A DNA stretch of 6,430 bases, from NCBI GenBank assembly GCA_947581665.1, contig CANPVI010000087.1, positions 1 to 6,430 of the forward strand, in the 5' to 3' direction. The notes beneath the pieces were generated by a model, which worked only from the letters and a program-made list of their open reading frames with translations, was not told the DNA's origin and did no database searches. This stretch comes from an uncultured Atopobiaceae bacterium. Lineage in GTDB: Bacteria; Actinomycetota; Coriobacteriia; Coriobacteriales; Atopobiaceae. A program made the translations under genes and the position numbers. This document shows, piece by piece, positions 5,425-6,430 of the stretch. How positions within the stretch are numbered: the stretch's first letter is position 1; every line of letters starts with the position of its first letter.

Positions 5425-5982
5425 ATGGTCCTCTCAGACCGTGATATCAAGGCGGAGCTCGAAAAGGGCCGCATCGTCATCGAGCCGCTCGACCTCGCCG
5501 ACGTCCAGCCGGCGTCGGTGGACGTCAGGCTCGGTTCGAACTTTCGCATCTTCATCAACTCGCGCCACACCTACATCGACCCGCAGCGCGCCCAGCCCGA
5601 CCTCACGGAGACCATCAACGTGCCCGATGGCGAGGCGTTCGTGCTGCACCCGGGCCAGTTCGCGCTCGGAACGACGCTCGAGAGGGTGGCGCTTCCCGAT
5701 GACGTCCTCGGCAAGCTCGAGGGCAAGTCCACGCTCGGGCGCCTCGGGCTCATGATCCACTCCACCGCCGGCTACGTGGATCCCGGCTGGGATGGCGAGC
5801 TCACGCTCGAGCTCTCGAACGTGGCGACCCTGCCGATCACGCTCTGGCCGGGCATGCGCATCGGCCAGCTCTCCTTCGAGCGTATGTCGAGCCCGGTGGA
5901 GCGCCCGTACGGCTCCTCGGGCCTCGGCTCGCACTACCAAGGGCAGCGGGGCGCCACGCCCTCGCAGGCGCTCAGGGGCTAG
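5425..5982 (+). CDS. dcd: dCTP deaminase, probably the bifunctional dUMP-forming type
   Basis: Converts dCTP towards dUMP, the precursor of dTMP, in the cytoplasm. The 185-residue product aligns from memory along its length with M. tuberculosis Dcd: SDRDIKAE near the start, VQPASVDVRLG (27-37), FVLHPGQF (72-79), LEGKSTLGRLGL (98-109), HSTAGYVDPGW (112-122), LELSNVATLPITLWPGM (128-144) and a YGSSGLGSHYQGQRG tail (162-176). Glu129 matches the catalytic Glu of the family (Glu138 in E. coli). HSTAG instead of the E. coli HVTAH is the pattern of the bifunctional deaminase/diphosphatase of mycobacteria and Methanocaldococcus, which releases dUMP and pyrophosphate without free dUTP. The ATG is 2 nt after the nfu stop with no clear ribosome binding site, suggesting coupled translation. 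The dcd call is secure; bifunctionality is inferred from motifs. Confidence 0.96.
   Translation: MVLSDRDIKAELEKGRIVIEPLDLADVQPASVDVRLGSNFRIFINSRHTYIDPQRAQPDLTETINVPDGEAFVLHPGQFALGTTLERVALPDDVLGKLEGKSTLGRLGLMIHSTAGYVDPGWDGELTLELSNVATLPITLWPGMRIGQLSFERMSSPVERPYGSSGLGSHYQGQRGATPSQALRG
5974..5978 (+). promoter_or_regulatory. Ribosome binding site for lgt
   Basis: AGGGG inside the last codons of dcd lies 7 nt before the lgt ATG at 5986. With only 3 nt between the dcd stop and the lgt start, it supports that ATG as the true start. Confidence 0.5.
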
Positions 5983-5985
5983 CGC

Positions 5986-6430
5986 ATGCCCTCGCTGAAC
6001 GACATCTACCACATGCTCGACCCGGTGGCCTTCTCCATCGGGCCGCTCACGGTGCGCTGGTATGGCCTCGCCTACCTCGCGGGCTTCACCCTCGGCGCGG
6101 TGGTGATGTGGTCGCTCATGAAGCGTTGGCGCCTCGACGTGGGCTTCGACGAGCTGCTCTCCATCGTGGTGGGTATCGTGTTCGGCGGCATCCTCGGCGG
6201 GCGCCTCGGCTACGTGCTCTTCTACGGTGCGGGCTACTACTGGGAAAACCCGCTCGCGATCTTCATGCTGAACCAGGGCGGCATGTCCATCCACGGCGGC
6301 TTGCTCGGAGCCTTCGTCGGCGGCTCCATCGTGTGCCGCTCGCTCAAGATCTCCATCCTCACGATCTGCGACCTCGGCTTCACCGTCACGCCCATCGGGC
6401 TCTTCTTCGGCCGACTCGCGAACTTCGTGA
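5986..6430 (+). CDS. lgt: Prolipoprotein diacylglyceryl transferase, 3'-truncated by window end
   Basis: Transfers diacylglycerol from phosphatidylglycerol to the lipobox Cys of prelipoproteins, the first step of lipoprotein maturation in the cytoplasmic membrane. The first 148 residues are present, about half of the usual protein; no stop occurs before the window end. The visible part matches E. coli Lgt closely enough that key residues keep the same numbers: Tyr26 in VRWYGL, GGRLGY (71-76), His103 in GGMSIHGG, and Arg143 and Asn146 in FGRLANF. Hydrophobic stretches at about 27-45, 57-80, 101-117 and 122-142 fit membrane segments. The later essential Arg and Glu residues lie outside the window. 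It starts 3 nt after dcd and probably shares its transcript. Confidence 0.97.
   Translation, partial: MPSLNDIYHMLDPVAFSIGPLTVRWYGLAYLAGFTLGAVVMWSLMKRWRLDVGFDELLSIVVGIVFGGILGGRLGYVLFYGAGYYWENPLAIFMLNQGGMSIHGGLLGAFVGGSIVCRSLKISILTICDLGFTVTPIGLFFGRLANFV

Noticed and set aside
5434..6294. 286-codon open frame on the - strand opposite dcd and lgt
   Set aside because: The same codon-register artefact: dcd and lgt share a frame and lack antisense stop codons. It ends exactly where dcd uses a TCA codon (5434-5436). The composition is His/Glu/Arg-rich with no family motif.

Overview
The window is about 6.4 kb of strongly GC-rich DNA (roughly two thirds G+C by eye). Third positions are heavily biased: Leu is mostly CTC, Glu is GAG, Ala is GCG or GCC. 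All credible genes lie on the + strand. The best guess for the source is a high-GC actinobacterium, probably of the Coriobacteriia. The reasons are the composition, a dCTP deaminase with the actinobacterial/archaeal bifunctional signature, and a cell-wall amidase carrying DUF5648-type repeats. This assignment is inference from sequence patterns; no 16S or other definitive marker is present.

Layout. (1) 1-1371 is the 3' part of a large secreted-type peptidoglycan hydrolase: the end of an Amidase_3 domain, three DUF5648-like repeats, a Pro-rich linker and a C-terminal glucosaminidase-like domain. (2) 1372-1409 is a short gap whose left edge carries two near-identical 13-bp units over the amidase stop codon. 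(3) 1410-2627 is tyrS, a tyrosyl-tRNA synthetase of the KMSKS (TyrZ-like) type. (4) 2631-5120 is an 829-residue U32-family protein of the RlhA-like type, with a C-terminal extension carrying its own cysteine cluster. (5) 5121-5191 is a 71-bp gap with a possible extended -10 promoter and a clear ribosome binding site. (6) 5192-5422 is a small Nfu/NifU C-terminal-domain iron-sulfur carrier. (7) 5425-5982 is dcd, probably the bifunctional dCTP deaminase/dUTPase. (8) 5986 to the window end is the 5' part of lgt, prolipoprotein diacylglyceryl transferase.

The tyrS/U32 and nfu/dcd/lgt junctions are only 2-3 nt wide, which suggests two tightly coupled blocks, possibly one long transcript with an internal promoter before nfu. 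The functions are mostly housekeeping: translation (tyrS, and U32 as a likely RNA-modification enzyme), iron-sulfur supply (nfu), pyrimidine deoxynucleotide supply (dcd) and envelope biogenesis (lgt and the hydrolase). One functional link is plausible: U32 enzymes of this type are known or thought to carry [4Fe-4S] clusters, and the next gene is a cluster carrier.

No RNA genes, mobile elements, CRISPR arrays, convincing intrinsic terminators or gene-free stretches over 300 bp were seen. I found no clear sign of a wholly new system. The second-look items are the hydrolase architecture, the double-cysteine-cluster U32 protein, and small repeats placed exactly on two stop codons.
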